Positions 53,885 to 62,573 of a stretch of DNA of 64,000 nucleotides are shown here, piece after piece. The DNA is taken from the NCBI RefSeq assembly GCF_900107925.1, contig NZ_FNUJ01000018.1, positions 54,483 to 118,482 of the forward strand. The letters run 5' to 3'. Position 1 is the first letter of the stretch. Each line of letters starts with the position of its first letter. Made by a program: the position numbers and the translations under genes. Source of the stretch: Amycolatopsis pretoriensis. Lineage in GTDB: Bacteria > Actinomycetota > Actinomycetes > Mycobacteriales > Pseudonocardiaceae. Under the pieces are notes generated by a model. It made no database searches and was not told the origin of the DNA. It saw only the letters and a program-made list of their open reading frames with translations.

Positions 53885-53972
53885 GGTGTCCGGCCGGGCC
53901 TTCCCCCGGCCGGACACCACCGTCCACCACCTGCGGCCGGTGGCCCAGCCCGACGGGCTGGGCCACCGGCCG
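53885..53972 (+). terminator. Two consecutive perfect hairpins after ssb
   Basis: First: GGTGTCCGGCCGGG / CCCGGCCGGACACC (53885-53898 with 53905-53918), 8 bp after the ssb stop, probably its terminator. Second: an 18-bp perfect stem, 53934-53951 with 53955-53972, GAC loop, 30 bp before the next start and probably a leader or second terminator. Confidence 0.75.
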
Positions 53973-54001
53973 TTCCCATGCCACCACTCCGGGAGCCCAC
54001 C

Positions 54002-54598
54002 ATGTCCGCCACCCACGACACCACCGCCGCACCAAGCGACACCGCACAGCAGAATCCGACCCGTGCCGCCTGGCAATGGAAGCGCACACGAGCCCGACAA
54101 TCACCCTTTGGGGTAGTGGAATTTCTCTACGCTCAAGGAATGAGCAATCGTTACGGCGTCACGATCCCCGGGCTCGTCCTCGCCGGAGGCACCGGCTTCT
54201 ACCTCGGCATCCAGCCCTTCGGCTACATCGGACTCCTCGTCACGCCCTTCACCGACCCCGCCGGGCTGCTCGCCCTCCCCGGCGCCGTCCTCTTCGGTAC
54301 GCTCCTCGGCTGCGGCGTCGTCTACCTCAGCCACAACCGCATCAAACCGAAACTCGCCCACCGCTACCGCCGCGGCGCCATCCTCGGCGCCGTCACCCTG
54401 CCCGGCTACCTGTTCATCGGGCACTTCCCCGGCGCCGAGGAAGGCGGCACCGCCAGCCAGTGGGCCTTCGGGATCGCTTTCTGCTGCGGCATCGCCGCGA
54501 TGATCATCTACTACCAGCGACGCAAGCGCCTCTTCCTCGCCCGCCACGCCCGGCGCCTCGCCGGGCAGCAGGCCGACCACCAGACCGCGACGCGCTAA
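54002..54598 (+). CDS. Multi-pass membrane protein
   Basis: 198 residues from ATG 54002; an internal ATG at 54140 after CTCAAGGA is an alternative. Hydrophobic segments: YGVTIPGLVLAGGTGFYLGI, YIGLLVTPF, GLLALPGAVLFGTLLGCGVV, AILGAVTLPGYLFIGHF and WAFGIAFCCGIAAMIIYY, about four to five passes, ending in a basic tail. It looks like an integral inner-membrane protein of unknown role. Confidence 0.65.
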   Translation: MSATHDTTAAPSDTAQQNPTRAAWQWKRTRARQSPFGVVEFLYAQGMSNRYGVTIPGLVLAGGTGFYLGIQPFGYIGLLVTPFTDPAGLLALPGAVLFGTLLGCGVVYLSHNRIKPKLAHRYRRGAILGAVTLPGYLFIGHFPGAEEGGTASQWAFGIAFCCGIAAMIIYYQRRKRLFLARHARRLAGQQADHQTATR

Positions 54599-54612
54599 CC
54601 CGCCGACACCAC

Positions 54613-54652
54613 AAGAGGGGCGGTGGCACCTGACGGTGCCACCGCCCCTCTT
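54613..54652. terminator. Bidirectional terminator with 18-bp perfect stem
   Basis: AAGAGGGGCGGTGGCACC / GGTGCCACCGCCCCTCTT around TGAC, exactly between two convergent genes (stops at 54598 and 54677). Confidence 0.9.
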
Positions 54653-54676
54653 CTCGTGCCCGGTGTGCCCAGCCGA

Positions 54677-55291
54677 TCAGTCCGCCGGAACATCCACCTC
54701 CGAATATGGTCTCGTCTCCGACGACACATCCTGCTCGTCCACCGGCTTCCCAGCTGCCGGACTCCCAACCGGCGAGGCGGCCATCGGGCCTGCATCCGCA
54801 GTCGCACCGTCACTCCGCTGCTTGCAGGATTCCGACGCCGCGGCGCCGCGCGACAACGCGGTCACCGCCTTCGCCGAGATCCCCAGCAGAGCCGCCGTCT
54901 CCGCTGCCCCGACATCCGACGCGCGGATCTCAGCGACCGAGGTCGCCATCACCGCGCGCCACTCGCCGATCTCCATCTCTGCGTCCGCGCGGACCTGCTC
55001 GGCTGCTCGCTCGAACTCCGCGGCCCTCGCCGCGCGCTGCCGGTCCAGCTCGGCCAGCTTCCGATCCAGCTGCGCGCTCAGCGCGGCGATCCGATCCTCA
55101 CGCCGACGCTCTACGGCCTCGATCGCCGTCGCCGCTTCCGCGAACGGCCCCAGCGCTGCATCAACGCGGCGCTCGTTCTCACGCTCGCGCTCCAACTGCT
55201 CCGAGCGGCGCCGCCGCGCCGCCTCCAGGCGCGCCAGCGTCGCCGACGACCGGCGCTTCCGCCCGGAACCTGCTGTTTGACGTTCAACCAT
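54677..55291 (-). CDS. Coiled-coil protein with C-terminal HTH-like segment
   Basis: 204 residues; ATG 55291 with GGGAGG 7 bp upstream. Residues 15-110 are a long charged coiled coil (AARRRRSEQLERERENERRV, DRKLAELDRQRAARAAEFER). At about 120-145 an HTH-like stretch follows (SVAEIRASDVGAAETAALLG, ISAKAVTAL). The tail is acidic and disordered. The layout is reminiscent of plasmid KfrA-like DNA-binding coiled-coil proteins but in reverse order; family not confirmed. Confidence 0.6.
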   Translation of the reverse strand: MVERQTAGSGRKRRSSATLARLEAARRRRSEQLERERENERRVDAALGPFAEAATAIEAVERRREDRIAALSAQLDRKLAELDRQRAARAAEFERAAEQVRADAEMEIGEWRAVMATSVAEIRASDVGAAETAALLGISAKAVTALSRGAAASESCKQRSDGATADAGPMAASPVGSPAAGKPVDEQDVSSETRPYSEVDVPAD

Positions 55292-55698
55292 GACGCACCT
55301 CCCGCGCGGGGGAGGGCTGCGGTTCTACCGCTCAGCCTACCCGCGACACGGGCACCACCGGGCCGCGCCGACGAGGCAGCGCTTACGCCGCTGACAGGAC
55401 GACCGACAGCGTCGAGCGTGTTACGGCGACAGCCGGCGAGCGAGGAGAAGGGCGCGGTACCGCCGCAGCAGCCCCGAAGGGCCACGCCACCGAAGTGGCA
55501 AGCCGCAAAACTCGCGGCGGCCCGCTGACGCTCCGCCACAAGGCCCAAACAAGCCCACGGAGCGCTGCCAGCAGCATACCTGCAGGCCACGAGCCCCACC
55601 GTGCCACTGCAGGAGGCGCAGTCTCGGCCGGTCGAGCGCCTGCGTCTAGCGCACAGCGGCACAGGGGAACCTTTCCATGCTTCGTCGGGTCCGCGGGC

Positions 55699-55884
55699 GG
55701 TGGGTGGCCCCGAAATTGTATCGGTCGTCCCCCCAAATACAAGGGCACCCCAAATTATTTTTGACCGAAAAGCGTGGCCAAAAATAATTTGAGGCCCCAC
55801 CCTTGTATTCGGGGCCCCTACTCCCTAGGTCAGGCGTTAAGGGCAGGCCGGGGGCCTGCCCTGGTTGCTTCGGGGCCACCCACC
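55699..55884. repeat. 186-bp nested palindrome with AT-rich core
   Basis: Three concentric inverted repeats: outer GGTGGGTGGCCCCGAA (55699-55714) with 55869-55884, perfect 16 bp; middle 55731-55745 with 55800-55814, 15 bp, one mismatch; inner AAATTATTTTTG (55752-55763) with 55779-55790, perfect 12 bp. Between the middle and outer right arms sits a further perfect hairpin GGGCAGGCC-GGG-GGCCTGCCC (55841-55861). AT-rich core in a GC-rich genome. No gene in 55292-56152. Possible origin, transfer site or telomere-like fold; unproven. Confidence 0.8.
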
Positions 55885-56152
55885 ACCCACTCAGCGCACG
55901 ACGACTTTTACCGCACCAACCAGCAGCCACGCAGACGCAGCTGGCACGACACAGGAACGGCAAGCACGCACCTCGGAAGCAAATCAGTCTCGGCGAATTC
56001 ATCCGACGCCAGAACCAGCTTAAATATGTGACCAGAAACGTCATTTCAAGTGGAACAGACCGCAGCAAACGAGTAATATAGAAATAGCAAGGTGATCGGG
56101 ACCGCAAACCCGAAAGCCGTCACAAATCCCAAACTCGAAGGTTGGATACATC

Positions 56153-57355
56153 ATGGTTTCGACCATTCACCCCAAGCACCGCCAGGCCATCGAACGCGCG
56201 GTGCGCGCCTTGCAGGCGCAGCCGCCGCGCATCCGTCCCGCGCTGCAGGAACTCAAGCGGGTGTTCTCCCACAGCGGCGCGAACCCGCCCGCGATCCTCA
56301 CCGCGTGCGCCACGCTGCTCAACACCGACGCCGCGCTCACGGGTGACGTTCTCGCCGCCGTGCGCAACGTCCACGCCGAGTGGGACAGCTACGGCAACGC
56401 CGAGCGCGAGCTGTTCAACGAGTGCGTCTGGTCCAGCGAGACCCGTCGGGCCGTCGCCGTGACCGAGGTGAACGACGTGACGGTGATGCTGCGCGAGACC
56501 CCGCCGCGCGTCGCCGACGCGCTCAACGGGCTCCGGTGGCTCAACGCCTGGACCCAGTACGCGCACCAGGCCGTGTTCACCGTGTGCGGGACGCTGCTGA
56601 AGAACCCCAGCGCCGACCACCCCGCCATCATCGAGGCCATCCAGACCGCCTACACCCTGTGGCCCGACCTCGCCGACGACATGCGCACCCTGGTGATGAC
56701 GTGCGTGTACGCCAGCAAGGCCCGCGCCGCCCACGCCCGCGCGCGCACCGCCGCCCGGCAGCAGGCCACCGAAGCCGCCTCCGGCGACATCCACCGGTGC
56801 GGCAACTGCGATGGCAACCTCGCCGGACTCCCCGAAATGCGCTACTGCTCCAGCACGTGCGCCACAGACGCCGAGAGCGCCGAGCGCCCGACCAACGGCG
56901 AGCACACCACTACCGTGCCCGCCCACCGGATCGCCGCCCGGCACGAACCGATCGAGCAGCGCGCCGCGCGCCGCTACGTCGACAGCGCTACCGACCCTGA
57001 CTATGACGAGCAGTGGCGCGAGGTGGAGCAGGCGATCCCGTCCGCCGGTCTGGTCCGCAAGAACGAAAGCGGTGTCGACGCCTACGAGGCCGAGCGGCAG
57101 CGGCACGGCGACCATGACGACACCGCCGACGTCCTCAGCGAGCAGACCGGCCAGCCGATGACCGACGACGACTATGACCGGCTCGCGCTGCTCCCGGTCG
57201 CGCCCGGCGGGTTGTGCGCGGCGTGCAACCTCGAACGCACCCCCAGCGAGCAGCGCACCCCGAGCACCGACGACCGGTGCGAAATCTGCCGGGAACTGAA
57301 CACGCCGCCGCTGGTCACGTTCGCGCCGTCGCGTGAACTCGCCGCCGCCGCCTGA
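56153..57355 (+). CDS. Unknown protein with C-terminal Cys motifs
   Basis: 400 residues from ATG 56153. The first 200 residues are helical (HPKHRQAIERAVRALQAQPP, ITEAIQTAYTLWPDLADDMR-like), followed by a zinc-like CGNCDGNLAGLPEMRYCSSTC, an acidic region, and a second CAACN...CEIC pair near the end. Such proteins are frequent on actinobacterial plasmids and phages; function unknown. Confidence 0.65.
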   Translation: MVSTIHPKHRQAIERAVRALQAQPPRIRPALQELKRVFSHSGANPPAILTACATLLNTDAALTGDVLAAVRNVHAEWDSYGNAERELFNECVWSSETRRAVAVTEVNDVTVMLRETPPRVADALNGLRWLNAWTQYAHQAVFTVCGTLLKNPSADHPAIIEAIQTAYTLWPDLADDMRTLVMTCVYASKARAAHARARTAARQQATEAASGDIHRCGNCDGNLAGLPEMRYCSSTCATDAESAERPTNGEHTTTVPAHRIAARHEPIEQRAARRYVDSATDPDYDEQWREVEQAIPSAGLVRKNESGVDAYEAERQRHGDHDDTADVLSEQTGQPMTDDDYDRLALLPVAPGGLCAACNLERTPSEQRTPSTDDRCEICRELNTPPLVTFAPSRELAAAA

Positions 57356-57366
57356 CCACCCGCCGC

Positions 57367-57395
57367 GCGGGGGCACCCGAACCGGGTGCCCCCGC
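57367..57395 (+). terminator. 13-bp perfect hairpin between two genes
   Basis: GCGGGGGCACCCG / CGGGTGCCCCCGC (57367-57379 with 57383-57395), AAC loop, 11 bp after the upstream stop and 25 bp before the next start. Confidence 0.7.
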
Positions 57396-57420
57396 CCTGC
57401 CCGAACCAGGAGCCGCCACC

Positions 57421-57717
57421 GTGCGCACCTTTGACGCTCTTCTCGCCGACATCGACCGCGAGATCGCCGCCGACACCATCCCGACCGACGCGCCCGCACC
57501 GGTCGCCGCGTACCTCCGGGCACTACTCGCCCGCTACGCCCAATGGGCCACCAGCCAAGACGGCACCGTCACCGAGGTCATTCCCGCCGACGCGATCCGG
57601 CGCGAGCTGTCCCGCCTCACCACCTCCACCCAGCCCACAACCGGGCGCGAGGAACGCAACGGCCGTGCCTGCCACATCGGATGCAGGCACATCGATTGCG
57701 ACGACCGCCTGTTCTAG
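57421..57717 (+). CDS. Small unknown protein with Cys/His end
   Basis: 98 residues from GTG 57421 (CCAGGAGCC upstream). MRTFDALLADIDREIAADTI, then PAPVAAYLRALLARYAQWAT. Ends CHIGCRHIDCDDRLF, a possible metal site. Not recognised. Confidence 0.6.
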   Translation: MRTFDALLADIDREIAADTIPTDAPAPVAAYLRALLARYAQWATSQDGTVTEVIPADAIRRELSRLTTSTQPTTGREERNGRACHIGCRHIDCDDRLF

Positions 57718-57733
57718 CCAGCCCGCGCACGCA

Positions 57734-57767
57734 AAGCGGCCGCCGATCTCCGGATCGGCGGCCGCTT
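57734..57767 (+). terminator. 15-bp perfect terminator hairpin
   Basis: AAGCGGCCGCCGATC (57734-57748), TCCG loop, 57753-57767. It closes the long + strand block, 17 bp after the last stop. Confidence 0.85.
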
Positions 57768-57861
57768 CGCTGTGTCGGCACAACTCGCAGACCGCGCAGG
57801 CGCCGGCAGACGGCGCCCGGGGCGCCTTAGTGCAGGCGCCGGCGCTCGACCGCAATTTCGG

Positions 57862-58010
57862 TCACCACCCCCACGCCCCACCAACACCATCCCGCCTACC
57901 GCACCACGCCCACCACCACACCCCAGCCCCACACCACCCCGCCACCCACTCACCCCGCCGACCACGCCACCGCCACCACCTCACCCATCCCACCCCCACC
58001 ACCGCACACA
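57862..58010. other. G-poor C/A-rich tract
   Basis: About 150 bp in which the + strand consists almost only of C and A (CCACCAC-type runs) with few G or T. No gene; 57718-58141 is otherwise empty apart from the hairpin and the palindrome at 58045. Confidence 0.7.
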
Positions 58011-58044
58011 GCACGTCTTGCAGACGTTCTGAAACCAGGTCCAA

Positions 58045-58059
58045 TCGCATCTAATGCGA
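58045..58059. promoter_or_regulatory. Palindrome TCGCAT-CTA-ATGCGA, copy 1
   Basis: 6-bp perfect arms. Two relatives lie on the other side of the IS at 59573 and 59593. Without the IS (1389 bp plus the 8-bp duplication) all three would lie within about 170 bp, upstream of the integrase remnant. Confidence 0.55.
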
Positions 58060-58141
58060 ACACGCTCTGCGCTCCACGCGGCGTTAAGGCGGCGTTCGTG
58101 GAGCCCGCAGAAGGGGGCGTTGACACGGCCTTCGGGGTCCG

Positions 58142-59530
58142 GGTTCTGTCAAACGAGCGGTGTAACCCGGGGTTGAAGGGAACTACTCCCGTCCGGCGGC
58201 CAGGCGGCCGTCGAAGGCGAGCTCGAACGCGTTCAGCGCTGGGTTCCACCGCATGGTCCAGCGTTTGCGGCCGGCGCCGGCGGGATCCAGGCTCATGATC
58301 GCCATGTAGACGCACTTGAGCGCGGCCTGCTCGTTGGGGAAGTGCCCGCGTGTCTTCACCGCGCGGCGGATGCGGGCGTTGACGCTCTCGATCGCGTTGG
58401 TCGAGCAGATCACTCGCCGGATCTCCGGGGCGAAGGCCAGGAACGGCACGAACTCGGCCCAGGCGTGGTCCCACAACCGCACGATCGCCGGATACCGGCC
58501 GCCCCAGGCCTCGGCGAACTCGGCGAACCGATCCCGCGCGGCAGCCTCGGTGGGCGCGGTGTAGACCGGCTTGAGGGCCTTGGCGTCGCGTCCCAGTGCT
58601 GGCGGTCCGCGTAGCGGAAGCTGTTGCGCAACAGATGCACGATGCAGGTCTGCGTGATGGTCTGCGACCAGACCGCGGTGATCGCGTCCGGCAGGCCGGT
58701 CACGCCGTCGCAGACGACCATGAGCACATCGGCGACGCCGCGGTTCTTCAGCTGGGTGAGCACGTGCAGCCAGTACTTGGCGCCCTCGCCGCCGTCCGCC
58801 GGCCCATAAGGCCGAGGATGTCCCGGCGGCCCTCACACGTGACTGTCAAGGCGACGTAGATCGGCCGGTTGGCGACCTGCCCGTCACGGATTTTGACGTG
58901 AATGGGGTCGATGAAGATCGCCGGATACCCTGGGTCGAGGGGCCGGTTCTGCCACTCGACCATGCCCTCGATGACCTTGTTGGTGATCGTGGAGATCGTC
59001 CGCCTCGACACCTCAGCGCCAAAGACCTCGGCCAGATGCGCGGAGATCTCCCCGGTCGTGAGACCCTTCGCGGCCAGGAAGATCACCATCTCGTCCACCC
59101 CGCCCAGGCGTTTCTGCCGCTTGGCGGCGATCTTCGGTTCGAAGCTGGCGTCCCGGTCCCGCGGCACGTCGATCTGGACTGGCCCGCCGTCGGTGAGCAC
59201 GGTCTTGGAGCGAGTGCCGTTGCGGGAGTTGCCGGTTCCGCGGCCGGCGGGGTGGTGCTTGTCATAGCCGAGGTGGTCGGTGATCTCGCCTTCGAGCGCG
59301 GACTCCACCAGCCGTTTGGTCGGCTGCGCCAGCACCCCGCCTTCGCCGGTCAGCGCCAGCCCAATGGCCTTCGCGCGGCTCATCAGCTGCGCCACGAGCT
59401 GCTCGTCCAGGCCATCCAGCCTGGTCTCGGACTTGGGCTTCAAGTCCTCAGCGTTCTCCACGCCGGTCATCATGTCGCTCATCAGGTGCACTTCCATGAT
59501 CGGGAGTTACACCGCTCGTTTTAGAGTCCC
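58142..59530. mobile_element. IS256-family insertion sequence, complete ends, dead transposase
   Basis: 1389 bp. Terminal inverted repeats of 25 bp match at 21 positions (58142-58166 against 59506-59530; shared core AAACGAGCGGTGTAAC). The flanking 8-bp direct repeat GGGGTCCG is present at 58134-58141 and 59531-59538, the duplication size typical of IS256. The transposase fills the inside on the - strand but is frameshifted. Intact target duplication shows it inserted here by transposition. Confidence 0.93.
58183..59497 (-). pseudogene. IS256-family (mutator type) transposase, two frameshifts
   Basis: N-terminal piece (59497-58800) runs from MEVHLMSDMMTGVENAEDLK through LESALEGEITDHLGYDKHHP-like HTH and IFIDPIHVKIRDGQVANRPI, the first catalytic Asp region. 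The frame shifts near 58800 to NRGVADVLMVVCDGVTGLPD (second Asp) and HLLRNSFRYADRQHWDA, and again near 58590 to VKTRGHFPNEQAALKC and the C-terminal WTMRWNPALNAFELAFDGRL. Three frames for one protein. Since ends and duplication are intact, the lesions are recent or are sequence errors. Confidence 0.9.
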
Positions 59531-59572
59531 GGGGTCCGAGCGTAGTGCAGGTCGGGACAGCGAAGGCTCGCA

Positions 59573-59607
59573 TCGCATCAGATGCGAGATCATCGCACTG
59601 GATGCGA
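59573..59607. promoter_or_regulatory. Palindrome pair TCGCATC-A-GATGCGA and TCGCA-CTGGA-TGCGA
   Basis: Copies 2 (59573-59587) and 3 (59593-59607), 20 bp apart start to start, i.e. two helical turns, directly upstream of the integrase remnant starting at 59648. Arrangement of a cooperative repressor or excisionase site. Confidence 0.6.
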
Positions 59608-59647
59608 CCAGGTGGAAGCGGGTTTGGTGGGATCTAACGATCGGTTG

Positions 59648-60600
59648 ATGGGCTCGGCGGGCCTGTACCTGGCTGCGGGTGTGCCGCTTCTCCATCCGGA
59701 GGAGCAGGTGGTCGCGGCGATGCTGGACGGCTGGCGCAACCAGTTGCTGGCCCGGAACCTGGCGCGTTCGACATTCGAGAGCAGGCTGCGGGCGGTGCGG
59801 CAGTTCGGCAAGCATTGCGGCACTTACCCGTGGTTGTGGTCCCCGCAACTGGCGGACGAATGATTCGCTGACCTTCGTGCGGTCCGACACCTGTTACTGT
59901 CCACAACGCGCAACTACCAGGGCGCGCTAACCGGATTCGGCGCGTTCGTGACCGACCCGGCCCGTGGGAGACCCTCGAGTGCGAGCGCCGGTTCGGCACG
60001 CATCCGGTGCAGGTGATCAACGAGGTCAACGTCGCGGGCTCGGAGGCGGAAGCGAGCAAGTGCTCGTTCAGCCGCACGGAGCCGTTGGCGCTGTTCGACT
60101 ACGCCGACGACGTAGTCGACCGCAAGCGAGAATCGGGACGCAAGGGCTAGCTGCCGGCGCTCCGGGACGCACGCGTTCAAAGTCGCCTACGACTTCGGGC
60201 CGCTGCGCAACGAGACGCGGATGCTCGACCTCATCGACTTCGGACGGTACCCGCACGGGCCAGAGTTCGGTAAGTACGGCGTGCTCGACGTCCGCCACGG
60301 TAAGGCGCAGAAGGGCCCGCCGCCGAAGCGGCGCAGCGTGCTATGCGTCTGGGACTGGGTCGCCGAGGTCGTCGAGCAGTGGTCGACCGAGGTGCGGCCG
60401 CTACTCGGCGCGGACGGCAGCCCGGCGCCGTGGCCGTCGGAGCGGGACTTGCGGTTCGGGAGCAAGCAGCTCAACCGCCAGCAGGCGACCTACCGCGACA
60501 AGCTCGGCCTGGACCCCGCGCTGGACTTCCACTCACTACGCCACGCACCTGATCGAGGACGGCCGGGACCCGCGGTTCGTGCAGGAGCCGGTCGGTCAGC
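59648..60600 (+). pseudogene. Tyrosine site-specific integrase, heavily broken
   Basis: N-terminal SAM-like domain GWRNQLLARNLARSTFESRL, RAVRQFGKHCGTYPWLWSPQ ends at a stop (59863). Continuation is found in other frames: NYQGALTGFGAFVTDPA near 59915, ECERRFGTHPVQVINEVNVA, then a stop, then FKVAYDFGPLRNETRMLDLI, SPPKRRSVL-like PPPKRRSVLCVWDWVAEVVE and LDFHSLRHAP, the box with the catalytic HxLR. THLIEDGRDPRFVQEPVG follows in a further frame. At least four lesions; the final Tyr box is lost. Confidence 0.85.
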
Positions 60601-60609
60601 TACAGCCAG

Positions 60610-60900
60610 TGGTTGCGCGAGATCATGGCCGAAACCGGCACATTCTAGATCACCGAGCTGGTGGAGCCGCTGCACGAACGCGGCATCTACCCGTCGGTCT
60701 CACAGGTGCACCGGCTGGCAATCTGCACGCCGGAGCGCTTGTCGCTGCAGGTTCTGGCCGCGTTGTGCGACATCTTCGCGACCGTGTCGCCGCTTCGTGA
60801 AACTGACCCTCACTGGTGGACGTCACTGGTGGACGTTGGGGGAAGACAGGCGTATGCGTCTTGTCTGCACCCCGGGCCTGCCGGATCATTGCCGGACTGA
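60610..60900 (+). pseudogene. XRE-family HTH protein, nonsense codon
   Basis: WLREIMAETGTF, TAG (60646-60648), then ITELVEPLHERGIYPSVSQV and HRLAICTPERLSLQVLAALC + DIFATVS. This is the small Cro-like protein normally encoded right after this type of integrase; the TAG replaces a codon that is usually Gln. After about 60790 the frame is unrelated. Confidence 0.7.
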
Positions 60901-61081
60901 CCGTGTCACCCAGCGGGGATGACCTGCCCGAGAGTTGCAGGACCCGGCAGCCCGGGACGTGCAGATCGGCCATAGGGCTATGCGCCAAGGCTTGCCGGCC
61001 CGGAGCGCCTCAGTGAGCGACCGACCGTCACGTCCCGGACCGGAGTGCTGATTTCCGTGGTCTGACGGAAAGGAGCACACC

Positions 61082-61225
61082 ATGGAGGCTACGCCCGCGT
61101 TCGCCGGAATCGACTGGTCCTGGCAACACCACACAGCGTGCATCATCGACGCCGCCGGACACCGGATCGCCCGATACGTCGCAGGCGACCACCAACGACC
61201 GCCACAACCACAAGGAACGCGATGA
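61082..61225 (+). pseudogene. IS110-family transposase, N-terminal fragment
   Basis: 47 residues starting MEATPAFAGIDWSWQHHTAC, then IIDAAGHRIARYVAG, the first strand of the DEDD domain (the GIDW Asp). AAGGAG lies 7 bp upstream. The frame stops at 61225 and the remaining 350 residues are absent, so this is a truncated copy. Confidence 0.65.
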
Positions 61226-61231
61226 CCGCTT

Positions 61232-61591
61232 ATGGCACCACGGACCCGAACCCGCCCGCACGAGAGCACTGACTTGGAGGACTGGCCGCACGCTGGCATG
61301 CCGCTGCACGATGCGACAGGTCTCACCGGATACGTCTACGCCGTCAAGTTCGCCAACGGATCGATCAAGATCGGCGAGACGAACAACGCGAAAAGACGCA
61401 ACACCACCGAGCATTACGCGGACGCCGCGATGTTCGGGATCACGATTACGCGATCGCCGGTTTCCCCCTTGCACCACGAGCGCAAGGCCAACTAGGACGC
61501 ATTGATCGTATAATGCGAGCAGCACGGCCAGCGAGCTGCGGGACGCGAACGGTTCACTGTTGTCGCCCTCGCCGACCTGCAGGCACGGTGA
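61232..61591 (+). pseudogene. GIY-YIG (T5orf172/MUG113-like) protein with two stops
   Basis: GYVYAVKFANGSIKIGETNN then AKRRNTTEHYADAAMF is the GIY-YIG-type core, with Y-V-Y and K-I-G-E-T in place. The same frame then meets TAG (61493) and TAA (61511), yet continues DALIV and CEQHGQRAAGRERFTVVALA + DLQAR to 61591. Protein-like sequence on both sides of two stops shows a decayed gene. Confidence 0.7.
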
Positions 61592-61651
61592 GAGCCCCGA
61601 GTACCGCGCAACGCCACCAGCACAGGCCATCGGCGACATCGACCTTGACCA

Positions 61652-61810
61652 CATGAAGCCCTTGCGTCCGACGACGAACTTTGGACGATCGCTCAGGTCG
61701 CGGAACGTTTGGGTCTATCGCTGCGACGAACACGGCAGCTGCGGCGCCAGATGACCGGCTGGCTCCAGTACGGCCAAGAATTTAGCCGTACTGGCCGGAC
61801 AGCTGCCTGA
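61652..61810 (+). pseudogene. HTH protein fragment
   Basis: Reads DDELWTIAQVAERLGLSLRR then TRQLRRQMTGWLQYGQEF to a stop at 61810. This is an excisionase-like HTH start but has no start codon and is short. It probably belonged to the decayed gene before it. The following 61811-62294 shows no gene. Confidence 0.5.
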
Positions 61811-62294
61811 CCGATCCACACCCGGTACAGCTGGAATGGTCCCCGCCCCAGCAGACGCTACTGCCATCGCCAGACGACCACACTATAGGCCAACCACGAT
61901 GGCGAGCCGGAACGAAGGTGGGCAATGCAAACGGGTCGCATGAACCCTGATGGAATCCCAGATCATGCCAAGCCTTCCGGCCAGCCGCGGCGTCCGCGAC
62001 AAGCTCCGATGATGTCACGATCATCCGTTGATAGGGAAGGCCCGGCCATCCCCGCCCCGGCAGGGTGGCCAACATCGCTCGTCAGCGACGTCTGCTACGA
62101 TCTCGGCAAGCCATGGTTCGACATCGATGCGCGTCCTGTTCCAGCTGGGCATTGTCGCCATCTACGGTCCAGATCGCTCCACGGCCCGCGCTACGAGGGT
62201 CCCCGCAGGCAGCGCCTGCCGGATGGCCAGCTGTCAGGACGCGGTTCCGGCGGCTACTGCAGCCTGACTGGCATCGTCCAGCAGCGTCAGATCG

Positions 62295-62568
62295 TTCACT
62301 TCCGGTGACGCCCGTCGCCCGCGTCTTTGTTCGTAAGCAAGTCGTCAGCCACCGAAAGAACCACTGCATCTAATAGATCTCGGTCGCCCGCGAAACGATC
62401 TTTCCCGCCGATCGGCGAGGCGTTCGCGTATCGGACCGACTCTCTGTACAAGGCAGCTGGGTCGTGCTGGAACTGGACGAGGTCCTTCGCCCGTACAAGA
62501 GCCTTCGCAAAGCCGGAGAATCGACTACACCGGACTCGCGAAGAATCGCCGCCTTTTTTGCGGTAGAA
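62295..62568 (-). pseudogene. Possible immunity gene of the upstream toxin, frameshifted
   Basis: Directly after the toxin stop, one frame reads DSTAKKAAILRESGVVDSPA, and from about 62530 a second frame reads GFAKALVRAKDLVQFQHDPA, ALYRESVRYANASPIGGKDR, then LLDAVVLSVADDLLTNKD to a stop at 62295. Both parts are protein-like and together would make an acidic 90-residue protein in the place where an immunity gene is expected. No start or family recognised. Confidence 0.4.
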
Positions 62569-62573
62569 TCACG

